The position numbers and the translations under genes were made by a program. Below are positions 1 through 8,299 of a stretch of 64,000 bases of DNA, piece by piece. Under the pieces are notes generated by a model. It was not told the origin of the DNA and did not search any database. It was given only the letters and a program-made list of their open reading frames with translations. Position 1 is the first letter of the stretch. Every line of letters starts with the position of its first letter. Source of the DNA: Limosilactobacillus reuteri (GTDB lineage: Bacteria > Bacillota > Bacilli > Lactobacillales > Lactobacillaceae); NCBI RefSeq assembly GCF_003072625.1, contig NZ_CP027805.1:1321001-1385000 (forward strand), read 5' to 3'.

Positions 1-445
1 GTAAGAAGCCAGCCCGACCTAACCCTTTGACTGAAAAGCCGTGTTCATGATAGAAATTCCGATCTTCAGTCGAGAGGACCGCGTTAGGGACATTTGAGGA
101 AATATCTTTTAGTTCCACATAAGTTCCCTTTTGAGCATATAGGCTCCCGGCCGATTGATTGCTACGGTCATAAATCATTGTGGGTCGCTGCAACCGGTTC
201 TTAAGATTTTTAACATCTGCAGTTTTTGCAACAAGCGTCAAATGGATACTGGTAATTAAGAAAATTCCCAGAAAAATAACAATGATCCATCGCGTTAATT
301 GATAACGATGCCAGAATTTTTTCAGCATCGCAACAAAGAGCTGCCAATAGTGTTTAACCCAAACTCGGAATGATGCCCAAGTCTTTTTTAACCACTTTAT
401 GATTCGCTCTTTCAAATCTAAATTAGATTGTGGTTCACGATTCAT
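1..445 (-). CDS. Class A penicillin-binding protein, N-terminal part (runs off window)
   Basis: The gene starts with ATG at 445 on the minus strand and leaves the window at base 1, giving 148 residues. It has a basic cytoplasmic tail, one membrane anchor at about residues 53-73, and the beginning of a GT51 peptidoglycan glycosyltransferase domain. The first GT51 motif is visible at about 127-136 (EDRNFYHEHG), where E127 would be the catalytic glutamate. Class A PBPs polymerise lipid II and cross-link glycan strands outside the membrane. The transpeptidase half lies beyond the window, so PBP1a, 1b and 2a cannot be told apart. No clear promoter was identified upstream. Confidence 0.85.
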   Translation of the reverse strand, partial: MNREPQSNLDLKERIIKWLKKTWASFRVWVKHYWQLFVAMLKKFWHRYQLTRWIIVIFLGIFLITSIHLTLVAKTADVKNLKNRLQRPTMIYDRSNQSAGSLYAQKGTYVELKDISSNVPNAVLSTEDRNFYHEHGFSVKGLGRAGFL

Positions 446-567
446 TAATAAATCTCCATTTTCATTTCAAAAAGCTGACAATTATTTTATCACATTTTGG
501 TAAATGGTAAGCTATTTTCCCCGTCAGCTTTACCAGAAATTAAAAGAAGAGGGAGTGAGTGGGAATT

Positions 568-661
568 AACCGTCTCAACAAGGCGGTGGGCTAAGGATAG
601 AACGGTGATTAGCACGGCACGGGCTGATTATCGTTCGGACTTAGCCTCGAGCCTTGTGGTT
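568..661. ncRNA. Highly structured intergenic element, identity unknown
   Basis: Three stacked helices can be drawn by eye: 578-584 with 651-657 (7 bp), 589-595 with 640-646 (7 bp), and 600-613 with 623-636 (14 bp including G-U pairs), closed by a nine-base loop at 614-622. A further AACC/GGTT pairing at 568-571 and 658-661 may extend it. The segment is more GC-rich than its surroundings and has no open frame. It lies between the 3' end of argS and the PBP gene start. It could be a small RNA, a cis-element of the PBP transcript or a relic inverted repeat. The strand cannot be decided. Confidence 0.45.
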
Positions 662-723
662 ACGACGCGAATCTAGCCTACTAGGATTTCCACGATATCT
701 TAAATAAAGCTCATATAAATAAA

Positions 724-758
724 GAGGCTGTTGAAAAAACGAAGTTTTTCTCAGCCTC
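724..758 (-). terminator. Rho-independent terminator of argS
   Basis: A GAGGCTG...CAGCCTC stem with an A/T-rich inner helix lies 87 bases past the argS stop, with T-rich sequence on the minus strand after it. Confidence 0.75.
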
Positions 759-844
759 TCCCTCTTCTATTTTCACGAATAATAGCAAGATAAAGTGGAA
801 CTAGCTTCGCGTCACCACAAGGCTATTCTCCACACGCTTTTTAT

Positions 845-2533
845 TTACATCTCATCTGGTGACTTGATATCAAGTAAATCAAGAGCTGATTTAAGCACAT
901 CACTAACTGCTTGAGTAAGAGCTAACCGTGCTGGTTGAGCTTCATCCTTATCAAGAATCCGAGTGTGAGCGTAGTATTGGTTAAATTTCTTAGCCAATTC
1001 AAGAGCATACTTAGCGATTACTGATGGATCGTAGTTTAATGCAGCCCGCTTAATTGCTTCGCTGTATTGACCAAGGAAGCTGATTAATTCCCAAGCTTCA
1101 GCACCGGCCTTTGTCAAGTCCACATCGCTAAAGTCCCGGATGCCACCCTTACGTAAGATACTCTCCGCACGAGCACGAGCATATTGAACATAAGGACCAG
1201 TTTCACCTTCAAACTTAACAACATCTTCAAGCTTGAAGTTAACAGCATTCCGACGGTAGTTCTTTAAATCGTGGAAGATAACGGCACCAACACCGACTTC
1301 TTTAGCAACTTCATCAGCGTTTTCAAGGTCAGGGTTCTTTTCAGCAATTTGCTTCCGCGCTAAATCAATGGAATCGTTCAATACGTCTTCAAGGGAAACA
1401 ACATTACCCTTCCGCGTAGACATCTTCTTACCGTTTAAGTTCATTAAACCAAAGGAGATGTGTTCAATTTGATCCCACCAGTTGAAGCCCATTTCCTTTA
1501 AGGCCGCACGTAATTGCTTAAAGTAAGTTTCTTGTTCGGCACCAACAACGTAAAGGGACTTAGCATGGCCATACATCCGTTTCCGGAAAAGCGCCGTTGC
1601 CAAATCACGAGTGATGTAAGTTGTCGTTCCGTTACTCTTGATGATTAGTAATGGTGGTAAGTTATATTCATCAAGGTCAACAATTTCTGCACCCCGACTA
1701 GGCTTCAATAAGTTCTTATCCCGTAACAATTGGATAGGTTCTTCCATCTTTTGAGCAGAGAAAGCTTCACCATTAAATGAGTCGAAGTTGACATCTAGCA
1801 TCTTGTAAACACGTTGGAACCGTTCAAGAGAAACTTCACGGAACCAGTGCCAAAGCCGCCATGCTTCTTCGTCACCATGTTCAAGCTTAGCAAACCAGTT
1901 ACGACCTGCTTCAGTGTATTCTGGATGTTCGTCAGCTTCGTTATTGATCCGCACATAGTACTTAAGCAAAGTGTTAATCGGATCCTTCTTAACTTCTGCT
2001 TCGTCTCCCCACATCTCATAAGCCGCCATTAACTTACCAAATTGCGTACCCCAATCACCAAGGTAATCAATCCGAATTAAGTTGTAGTTAACTTTTTCAA
2101 GAATCCGAGCAACGGCTTCACCAATCATGGTTGAACGAAGGTGTCCCATTCCCATAGGCTTAGCAATGTTTGGTGATGAATAATCAATCGTAACGTTAGC
2201 TTCGTGCCCAAGGTCAATCTCACCATAATGTTCAGGATCTGCTAAGATCGTTTGTAAAATCTTAGCACCAACTTGCGCTTTATCAAGGAAGAAGTTGATA
2301 TATGGACCAGCAACAACTACCTTTTCAAAACCGTCTTGGTCAACCTTTTCAACTAATTCACTTGCGATCATTTGCGGTGCTTTATGTAAGGTCTTAGCTA
2401 AAAAGAATGTCGGGAAGGCATAATCCCCGTTACTAGAATCTTTTGGCCGTTCAATCTTAGCTTCAATTTCTTTAACATCCATCTCTGGCAATGCTTGTGC
2501 CAATGCAGCTGCAACTTGTTGCTTATCGCTCAT
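845..2533 (-). CDS. argS: Arginyl-tRNA synthetase
   Basis: This 562-residue class I aminoacyl-tRNA synthetase charges tRNA-Arg with arginine in the cytosol. The HIGH-type signature is GMGHLRS at about 128-134. The second signature is KKMSTRKG in the middle third, as in Firmicute ArgS. An N-terminal Add-1 domain and a C-terminal DALR anticodon-binding domain frame the catalytic core, and the length is normal for the family. A good ribosome-binding site (AGGAGG) precedes the ATG. The gene stands alone, behind a T-box leader that couples expression to uncharged tRNA-Arg, and ends in its own terminator. Confidence 0.97.
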   Translation of the reverse strand: MSDKQQVAAALAQALPEMDVKEIEAKIERPKDSSNGDYAFPTFFLAKTLHKAPQMIASELVEKVDQDGFEKVVVAGPYINFFLDKAQVGAKILQTILADPEHYGEIDLGHEANVTIDYSSPNIAKPMGMGHLRSTMIGEAVARILEKVNYNLIRIDYLGDWGTQFGKLMAAYEMWGDEAEVKKDPINTLLKYYVRINNEADEHPEYTEAGRNWFAKLEHGDEEAWRLWHWFREVSLERFQRVYKMLDVNFDSFNGEAFSAQKMEEPIQLLRDKNLLKPSRGAEIVDLDEYNLPPLLIIKSNGTTTYITRDLATALFRKRMYGHAKSLYVVGAEQETYFKQLRAALKEMGFNWWDQIEHISFGLMNLNGKKMSTRKGNVVSLEDVLNDSIDLARKQIAEKNPDLENADEVAKEVGVGAVIFHDLKNYRRNAVNFKLEDVVKFEGETGPYVQYARARAESILRKGGIRDFSDVDLTKAGAEAWELISFLGQYSEAIKRAALNYDPSVIAKYALELAKKFNQYYAHTRILDKDEAQPARLALTQAVSDVLKSALDLLDIKSPDEM

Positions 2534-2555
2534 ATATATTCCTCCTTATACTTAT

Positions 2556-2763
2556 AAAAAAACGCCCCTAATAAGCATTACGCTTACTAGAGACGAGATT
2601 TACCCGCGGTACCACTCTAATTGAATTAGAATTCCACTCATTCATTAATTTAATTGAAATATCTGAGGCACGCCTTCACAAATCGAAAAGCCCCTAACTC
2701 TCATCAACAAAGGGTCGCTGTAGATTTCAAAATGCTACTACTCCTCAAATCCTATTTTCATAC
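2556..2763 (-). promoter_or_regulatory. T-box riboswitch of argS, probable specifier CGU
   Basis: The conserved T-box sequence GGTACCGCGG reads on the minus strand at about 2609-2618. It is followed by a terminator hairpin ending in a T run just before the argS ribosome-binding site. Stem I closes with AUUUGAGG pairing to CCUCAGAU. The AGUA S-turn follows its 5' arm, and the triplet CGU (Arg) at 2670-2672 lies one base before the 3' arm. That is the usual specifier position. The T-box call is secure; the specifier assignment is my reading of the fold. Confidence 0.92.
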
Positions 2764-2769
2764 TCAACC

Positions 2770-2797
2770 ATTATAACAAATTTAGATTTGAAAACAA
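2770..2797 (-). promoter_or_regulatory. Promoter of the argS T-box transcript
   Basis: A TTGTTT -35 at 2792-2797 and a TATAAT -10 at 2770-2775 on the minus strand are separated by 16 bp, directly upstream of the leader. Confidence 0.8.
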
Positions 2798-2861
2798 GGA
2801 CTAATCTACGGGGTTGAGTTATCACTTTTCTCTTACTTATTATATGTTACAATTATTATCA

Positions 2862-3841
2862 CCCGAAATGTCAATTTAAGTTAGAAAGAAAATAGTTGCT
2901 CATCAGTGACGTAAGACATGAATACTTCATATGGAGTTCGATAGCCTAGTGATTTACGGGGCAGGTTATTTCGCTTACTCATCAGTTGGGTTACCAATTC
3001 ATCAGGAAGATTGCGGAAATCTAGCTGTTTCGTTAAGCCATCCCGGCGTAAAAGACCGTTGTTGTTTTCGTTCAGCCCTCGTTGATTGGGAGCACCAACC
3101 TCGGCAAAGTAAGTGTGAAGGTCAAATTGATTGGCAATCTCGCGCCAGCCGGCGAATTCTTTTCCGTTGTCAAAGGTAATCGATTTGAAGAAGTACCGCG
3201 GGAATTTCCGAAGCCACTGACTTAAGTGTTGGTTAATCGCATCAGCCGTCTTTTCGTGCACATTGAGTACAATTTCGACCTTCGATTGGCGTTCGGTCAG
3301 GGTCATTACCGCCCCTTGGTGCTTTTTGCCTTGGACGGTATCAGCTTCAAGGTGCCCAAATTCAGTGGCATAGTGCGGAAAGTCCTTGGCACGCTCGTGA
3401 ATACTTCGCCCCAATTGGCCAGCCTTCCCGCGGCGCTCGACATAGTCATTCGGGTGCCGCTTACCTGGAACGGACATCGAAGCCGAACTGGCCACGTTCA
3501 AACATCCGGTAAAGAGTTCGCCGGTTACAACTAATTGGGCGCTCAGCGCGCCCAATAATGGTATCAGGCGTCCACCCCTGGGCAATTTTGTCGTTGATAT
3601 AAGTGAGTTCAGCCAGTGACAACTGAGTACGTTTTCGGCGCAACGGTTGATCATTTGGGCCACTCGGTACGCTTTAAGCTTTTGCACGAAAGAATGGGCG
3701 ATGATTGTCAGCTCGTTTGTGGTAAGATGGGTGTAAGTCATTTGTGGTTTTCTTTCTTTTGTTTAGGGGTATTCAAAAGTCTACCACAAATGGCTTTTCT
3801 ATTTTTCTAACTTATTTTCTAACTTAATTTTACAAACGGCG
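2862..3841 (-). mobile_element. IS30-family element, copy 1 (980 bp, degenerate)
   Basis: The element is bounded by imperfect terminal inverted repeats that share TTAAGTTAGAAA and is flanked by a 3-bp target duplication TCA (2859-2861 and 3842-3844). Compared with the 1073-bp copy at 44884-45956, it lacks 94 bp in the 5' part of the transposase gene and 11 bp further on. It also carries a 12-bp tandem duplication next to the end near 3841. It sits 35 bp upstream of the ThiD/PdxK start codon. Confidence 0.93.
2881..3741 (-). pseudogene. IS30-family transposase with internal out-of-frame stretch
   Basis: The reading frame is continuous for 286 residues but is not a normal IS30 transposase. A 94-bp deletion throws the frame out after about residue 37. 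An 11-bp deletion near 3465 brings it back, and the total loss of 105 bp equals 35 codons. Between the two, about 54 residues are read in the wrong frame, removing part of the N-terminal DNA-binding region. The DDE catalytic half downstream is in the correct frame (DTVQG, FDNGKEF and the glutamate near EVGAPNQRG). Activity is doubtful. Confidence 0.85.
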
Positions 3842-3876
3842 TCATTAAATAATAATGAAAGGTTGATGAGTTACTT

Positions 3877-4692
3877 ATGACAAATCCTACAATTCAAGCT
3901 GTCACAATTGCAGGTCATGATTCGGACGGGAGTGCTGGAATGCCTGCCGACCTTCATGCCTTTTTTGCGGATGGCGTATACGGTCACGGTATTTTAACCG
4001 CCGCTGTTTCCGGAAATTCTTATGGGATTACCTCTTCTCAAGTAATGCCGCAAGAATTTATTGCCGAACAGTTCAAGGTATTAAGCGAAGATTTTGACAT
4101 CAAAGCAGCCAAAACAGGAATGCTTGCTAATGACGATGTAATTAATGTCGTTGCTGATAACTATTCGCCTGAACATTTTGGCCCGTTAGTTGTTGACCCT
4201 GTGATTATTACTAAGCACGGTGCAATGTTGCTTGAACAATCCGCCTATGAACTATTTCGTGAACGAATTATTCCCCTTGCAACTGTTATTACCCCTAATT
4301 TCTATGAAGCACAAAAATTAACAGGAATTGAAATGACCACAGATGAAGAACGGGTTAAAGCAGCTCATTATCTTCAAGACTTAGGGGCAAAAAACGTGGT
4401 GATTAAGGGCGCGCATAATGATGATAGCCAAACAACTGTTGATGACTTTGTTCTTCTTGAAGACGGCGATAGCTTCTGGCTCAAAAAACCTTTTGTTAAG
4501 ACTGATCGGTTGAATGGAACCGGTGATAGTTTCTCTGCAATTATCGCTACCGAGCTTGCGAAGGGAAATAATGTTAAAATAGCAGTAACAAAGGCTAAAG
4601 ATGCCGTTTACGCAGCAATCGCAAATCCATTAACGGTTGGTCATAAATTTGGGCCAATCAATCATTGGGATGCGCAAAAGGAGCTGCATTAG
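3877..4692 (+). CDS. Hydroxymethylpyrimidine / pyridoxine kinase (ThiD/PdxK family)
   Basis: This 271-residue ribokinase-fold kinase phosphorylates hydroxymethylpyrimidine or pyridoxine-type vitamers, feeding thiamine or pyridoxal phosphate supply. The N-terminal substrate-binding motif is AGHDSDGSAG at about 12-21. The C-terminal anion hole and catalytic aspartate lie in NGTGDSFSA. No other thiamine gene is nearby, so a vitamin B6 role is at least as likely as ThiD activity. IS30 copy 1 ends 35 bp before the start codon and has probably displaced the native promoter. The gene is followed after 12 bp by the LDH-family gene and may be co-transcribed with it. Confidence 0.8.
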   Translation: MTNPTIQAVTIAGHDSDGSAGMPADLHAFFADGVYGHGILTAAVSGNSYGITSSQVMPQEFIAEQFKVLSEDFDIKAAKTGMLANDDVINVVADNYSPEHFGPLVVDPVIITKHGAMLLEQSAYELFRERIIPLATVITPNFYEAQKLTGIEMTTDEERVKAAHYLQDLGAKNVVIKGAHNDDSQTTVDDFVLLEDGDSFWLKKPFVKTDRLNGTGDSFSAIIATELAKGNNVKIAVTKAKDAVYAAIANPLTVGHKFGPINHWDAQKELH

Positions 4693-4704
4693 GAGGAATT
4701 TTTG

Positions 4705-5643
4705 ATGCTTGATACGTATAGGCACAAAGTTGTATTAATAGGTGACGGGGCTGTCGGCTCATCATTTGCCTTTTCATTATTGCAGTCCACAAATGAGGTC
4801 GATGAATTGGTACTGGTAGATCGAACAAGGTCAAAAGCAGTTGGGGATGCTGCTGATCTGGCTGATATTACACCCCTGACAAACCCAGTAAAGATTTACG
4901 CGGGAACCTATGAAGATGCCGCTCATGCTGACGTGGTTGTTATTACAGCTGGGATTCCCCGTAAACCTGGTGAAACACGGTTAAACCTAGTTAATAAAAA
5001 CACTACGATTCTTAAATCAATTATTGAACCAATTGTCAAAAGTGGGTTCACTGGCGTTTTCGTTATCTCAAGCAATCCCGTTGATATCCTTACAACAATT
5101 GCGCAGCGAATCAGCGGTTTCCCTAAAGAGCGCGTCATAGGAACTGGAACTTCTCTTGATTCAATGCGGCTCCGGGTTCTCTTAAGCAAGAAATTACATC
5201 TATCCGTCAATGTCATCGATGCCTTAATGCTTGGCGAACACGGTGATACTTCTTTTGCGGCTTTTAATGAAATCACAGTCAGCGGAAAAGCCCTCAACAC
5301 TATTACTGCTCTTTCAAACACTGATAAAGACGAAATTGAAAAAGCAGTTCACGAAGCTGGCAGTCAAATAATTGCCAATAAAGGGGCTACTTTCTACGGA
5401 ATCGCTAAATGCCTCTCATATATTACGCGGGCAATCATCGAAAACCGTAATCTTGTCCTGCCAATTTCGGCTCCACTTGAGGGACAGTACGGAATTAATG
5501 ATCTGTACTTAGGAACGCCTGCCATCATTAATAGTCAAGGAATCGGCCAGGTCGTTGAATATCCGTTAACGTCAGATGAAGTTAAAAAGATGCAACAATC
5601 TGCTGAAGCAATGCATCAGGTTTTAGCTAAGATTGAAATCTAA
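4705..5643 (+). CDS. LDH/MDH-family 2-hydroxyacid dehydrogenase
   Basis: This 312-residue NAD-dependent dehydrogenase of the lactate/malate family starts at the ATG at 4705, eight bases after AGGAGG; the TTG just upstream is less likely. The nucleotide site is GDGAVGSS at 13-20, and the catalytic histidine is in GEHGDT. The substrate loop reads PRKPGETR, so the residue equivalent to LDH Gln102 is Arg86. Arginine there is the hallmark of malate dehydrogenases and is known to shift LDH toward oxaloacetate. The remaining loop (GETRLNLV) is LDH-like. It may be a minor LDH paralogue with altered specificity rather than the main L-LDH. Confidence 0.85.
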   Translation: MLDTYRHKVVLIGDGAVGSSFAFSLLQSTNEVDELVLVDRTRSKAVGDAADLADITPLTNPVKIYAGTYEDAAHADVVVITAGIPRKPGETRLNLVNKNTTILKSIIEPIVKSGFTGVFVISSNPVDILTTIAQRISGFPKERVIGTGTSLDSMRLRVLLSKKLHLSVNVIDALMLGEHGDTSFAAFNEITVSGKALNTITALSNTDKDEIEKAVHEAGSQIIANKGATFYGIAKCLSYITRAIIENRNLVLPISAPLEGQYGINDLYLGTPAIINSQGIGQVVEYPLTSDEVKKMQQSAEAMHQVLAKIEI

Positions 5644-5692
5644 AAAAGCTGAGGCTGGGAGAAATAAAATTTTCTCCTAGCCTCAGCTTTTT
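5643..5692 (+). terminator. Terminator of the LDH-family gene
   Basis: A long stem (AAAAAGCTGAGGCT against AGCCTCAGCTTTTT, with a further inner helix) starts immediately after the stop codon and ends in a T run. Confidence 0.9.
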
Positions 5693-5697
5693 ATAAG

Positions 5698-5768
5698 AGC
5701 GGGTAACGAGAATCGAACTCGCGACGCAACCTTGGGAAGGTTGAGTTTTACCACTAAACTATACCCGC
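5698..5768 (-). tRNA. tRNA-Gly(CCC)
   Basis: The minus strand folds as a tRNA. The acceptor stem is GCGGGTA/TACCCGC. The anticodon stem CAACC/GGTTG encloses the loop TTCCCAA, giving anticodon CCC, which reads GGG. The T-arm contains GAGTTCGATTCTC. CCA is not encoded. Confidence 0.93.
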
Positions 5769-5831
5769 ATTAACTAACTAAGTTCGACACTTAGTTAGTA
5801 TATACCTCTTCTAATTATTTGTCATCTTTTT

Positions 5832-6104
5832 TTAAGATTTTTTTGAAGATTTAGCATCTTCTGCTGTTTCTTCGTCATCCTTTTTTTCTTCACGAGGAAC
5901 AGCCTTTACCATCTTAGCTTCTTTTTGGCGAATAACAGCGCGGCCATTTAATTCGTTAACCCCGCTTTTATCAGACGGATCAAAATCTTGGATAGATACC
6001 ATAATTGAATTAGTATAAACCTTTTCAACGACACCAGAAAATTCATGTTCGAGGGGACCAAATTTCTTTCCTTTTACAATATCGCCAATTTCAAAATCTG
6101 CCAC
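5832..6104 (-). CDS. DUF2187 family protein
   Basis: This 90-residue protein has an N-terminal KOW/SH3-like beta-barrel of the DUF2187 (YkvS-like) type, with FEIGDIVKGKK near the start. It ends in a highly charged Lys/Glu/Asp tail of about 20 residues. The family is small, cytosolic and of unknown function. The gene is monocistronic, with a poorly defined promoter in the AT-rich 60 bp upstream. The tail is low-complexity and probably disordered. Confidence 0.75.
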   Translation of the reverse strand: MADFEIGDIVKGKKFGPLEHEFSGVVEKVYTNSIMVSIQDFDPSDKSGVNELNGRAVIRQKEAKMVKAVPREEKKDDEETAEDAKSSKKS

Positions 6105-6245
6105 TTGATTTCACCTCAAATATTATTTATTTTTACGCAAGTAATATACGTACCATACACTTTTTTTATTATATTTTCAAGTCAAAAGCATATAGTCAGT
6201 TTCTTTCATTAATGCTAAAATCAAAGCCGAAAGGAGTTTACCCAT

Positions 6246-6581
6246 ATGTTAAAAATAATAGTGGCGGTCCTAATCATTATTTTGATTTTCACTACTACCA
6301 CTGGTCTCCATGCCAAAATTGAACGGAAAGTGACTAACTGGCTTGAACTAAGCCGTTTATTCTTTTTCCTTTTATTGACTGCTTCGATTGGCCATACCTT
6401 TCTTCATTTTAAAACTCATCTTTTGAGCAACCTAGTATGGATCATTTTTTTAATTTTAATCTATATCTTAATTGAAACTGCTTTCCGCCTTAAACGGGAA
6501 ACATTTGGCAATCTCTATCTAACAGCCTTACTTTTTATTGCCCTTATCATTGCCTTAGGGATTGGCTGTTGGTGGATCTAA
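6246..6581 (+). CDS. Small integral membrane protein, function unknown
   Basis: This 111-residue, very hydrophobic protein has about four membrane segments (residues 3-20, 34-53, 60-79 and 90-109). Charged residues are confined to short loops. AAAGGAG lies just before the ATG. Its 3' end overlaps the 3' end of folP by 35 bp on the opposite strand. I do not recognise a family; it resembles lineage-specific hypothetical membrane proteins of lactobacilli. No catalytic motif is visible. Confidence 0.65.
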   Translation: MLKIIVAVLIIILIFTTTTGLHAKIERKVTNWLELSRLFFFLLLTASIGHTFLHFKTHLLSNLVWIIFLILIYILIETAFRLKRETFGNLYLTALLFIALIIALGIGCWWI

Positions 6582-7710
6582 ACCAGTAACTGTTTTCAAT
6601 AGTATCAATCATTTTCACTAATTGACTGGTTTCCTCAACATCATGAACTCGTAAAACACGACCGCCTCGCAAATACATTGCTGTCTCAGCAATCAATGTT
6701 ACGCCGAGACGGTCTTCTTTTGCTAGATTAAATAATTTTTGCCCAAAGCCCTTTCGTGAGATTGCAACCATAATCGGGCGATGGAGGTAATTAAGCTGAT
6801 CAATGTTACGCATCATCGCATAATCCTGGTAACCGTCGGCCACCTTGGCATACCCAATTCCTTGGTCTAAAATCACCCGTTCAAGATCAATCCCAGCGGC
6901 TGCTATTGTCCCAAGATTATATTCAAAAAATTTCTGCATCGCTACTGTGAGATTATCGTAGTCATGAGTTCGGCTACTATGCATTGTTACCATTCCAACA
7001 TTTGCCTTAGCCATCAAAATTAGTTTTTGTTTTGAGTTAAACGCCTGCACATCATTGATAATATCTACCCCGGCCTTAATTGCCGCTGCCATTACTGGGA
7101 GTTTATATGTATCAACTGCGATAGCAACCTGGGGATAGTTTTCACGAAGAAGCTGAATGGCCGGCATAATTCGTGCAATTTCTTCTTCCGGATCAACTTC
7201 CTTAAAGCCACCCGGTTTCGTAGTTTGCCCACCAACTTCAATTACGTTTGCACCGGCTGCTACCATCTTAGCAATTTGACTAGCAATAGCGGAGTGCGAT
7301 TGAAATTTGCCCCCATCATAAAAGGAGTCAGGAGTTACATTTAAAATCCCATAAATCACGGGGTGGGCTGTCAGGTCAAAAGTAAACCGACCTGCGCGCC
7401 AAGTAATTTGGTGACGGTGGTAAATCTGATCGAGTGAAGCAATTAATTCTTGGTCTTTATTCCACCGTTCTTTCACCCGCGCTATTAGTTCTTTTAGGGA
7501 AAGGAGCGGCAAAGAAAATTCGACGCGTTTTTCAACACAAGCTACAGGGATATCGAAATGACGGATAAATTGCTCCACTATCCCAGCCATCTCCCCATCT
7601 GGACAATCCCAAGTTAATAAAAGCTGCTGGTGCCGATTAACTTGGTCAGCTAAGATTGCGGATACTAATTTAGAATGGTCTTTGGTAACTAAATTTTCAG
7701 TAACTTTCAT
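6547..7710 (-). CDS. folP: Dihydropteroate synthase
   Basis: This 387-residue protein condenses hydroxymethyldihydropterin pyrophosphate with p-aminobenzoate to make dihydropteroate. The pterin-binding TIM barrel begins at about residue 120 with ILNVTPDSFYDGG. It continues through GGQTTKPG and ends with the VHDVEE motif. An N-terminal extension of about 115 residues precedes the barrel, making the protein longer than the usual 260-280 residues, as in some other lactobacilli. It is the last gene of the fol operon and overlaps the upstream pyrophosphatase gene by 14 bp. Confidence 0.93.
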   Translation of the reverse strand: MKVTENLVTKDHSKLVSAILADQVNRHQQLLLTWDCPDGEMAGIVEQFIRHFDIPVACVEKRVEFSLPLLSLKELIARVKERWNKDQELIASLDQIYHRHQITWRAGRFTFDLTAHPVIYGILNVTPDSFYDGGKFQSHSAIASQIAKMVAAGANVIEVGGQTTKPGGFKEVDPEEEIARIMPAIQLLRENYPQVAIAVDTYKLPVMAAAIKAGVDIINDVQAFNSKQKLILMAKANVGMVTMHSSRTHDYDNLTVAMQKFFEYNLGTIAAAGIDLERVILDQGIGYAKVADGYQDYAMMRNIDQLNYLHRPIMVAISRKGFGQKLFNLAKEDRLGVTLIAETAMYLRGGRVLRVHDVEETSQLVKMIDTIENSYWFRSTNSQSLRQ

Positions 7711-8299
7711 TTGCTTCTCCTAATTGATCTAATAAGTTTTTAACAGCCCGTGCACGATGTAAATAGGAAATGCGGGTCGGCTGGTCCATTTCGGCAAGTG
7801 TTTGTGATTCGCCAGCTGGAATAAAGATCCGATCAAAGCCCGTCGCATTGACTCCGCGTTCGGCATGAGCAATTGTTCCCTTCAATTGACCGTGACCAAT
7901 TTTAACCACTTGATTATTTATCGCTAGGGCAATTGTTGTTTTCATTATAAATTGTCGTGATTTACCATCGACTAAATTAATCAAGTAATCATTTAAATCA
8001 CCATTGGGAACTTCTTGCGCCAATTCCCGCGCTGTCTGTACCCCATACCTTCCTGGAAAAGCTAAGAGTTCTAAGCCGGAATCATCGGCAATTATTTTTG
8101 TTGCAGGCAGCTGTTGACTGATAAAGAGGGCCTTAGCCTTTGCATTTTCTTCATAGCTCTCTGTTGATTCAGGCGGAAAGGCTTGTTGAGGCAACTTTTT
8201 TCGGTATCCCGCACCGTGTTGGTGGTAAAAATTTAGAATGGTTTCGATTTCTTTAATTTTATGAATATTATGGGTTGCAATAATAAAATTATTTTTCAT
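7697..8299 (-). CDS. RdgB/HAM1-family nucleoside-triphosphate pyrophosphatase inside the folate operon
   Basis: This 200-residue Maf/HAM1-fold enzyme has THNIHKIKEI at the N-terminus for phosphate binding and DDSGLELLAFPG around 66-77 as the metal-binding core. The family hydrolyses non-canonical purine triphosphates such as XTP and dITP to monophosphates. Here it overlaps both folC and folP. The same gene position is known in the lactobacillal fol cluster, where it has been proposed to dephosphorylate dihydroneopterin triphosphate, a step for which no NudB/FolQ gene is seen here. The folate role is inference; the family call is firm. Confidence 0.88.
   Translation of the reverse strand: MKNNFIIATHNIHKIKEIETILNFYHQHGAGYRKKLPQQAFPPESTESYEENAKAKALFISQQLPATKIIADDSGLELLAFPGRYGVQTARELAQEVPNGDLNDYLINLVDGKSRQFIMKTTIALAINNQVVKIGHGQLKGTIAHAERGVNATGFDRIFIPAGESQTLAEMDQPTRISYLHRARAVKNLLDQLGEANESY

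Noticed and set aside
5698..5768. Integration site at tRNA-Gly
   Set aside because: No integrase or partial tRNA duplication lies nearby.
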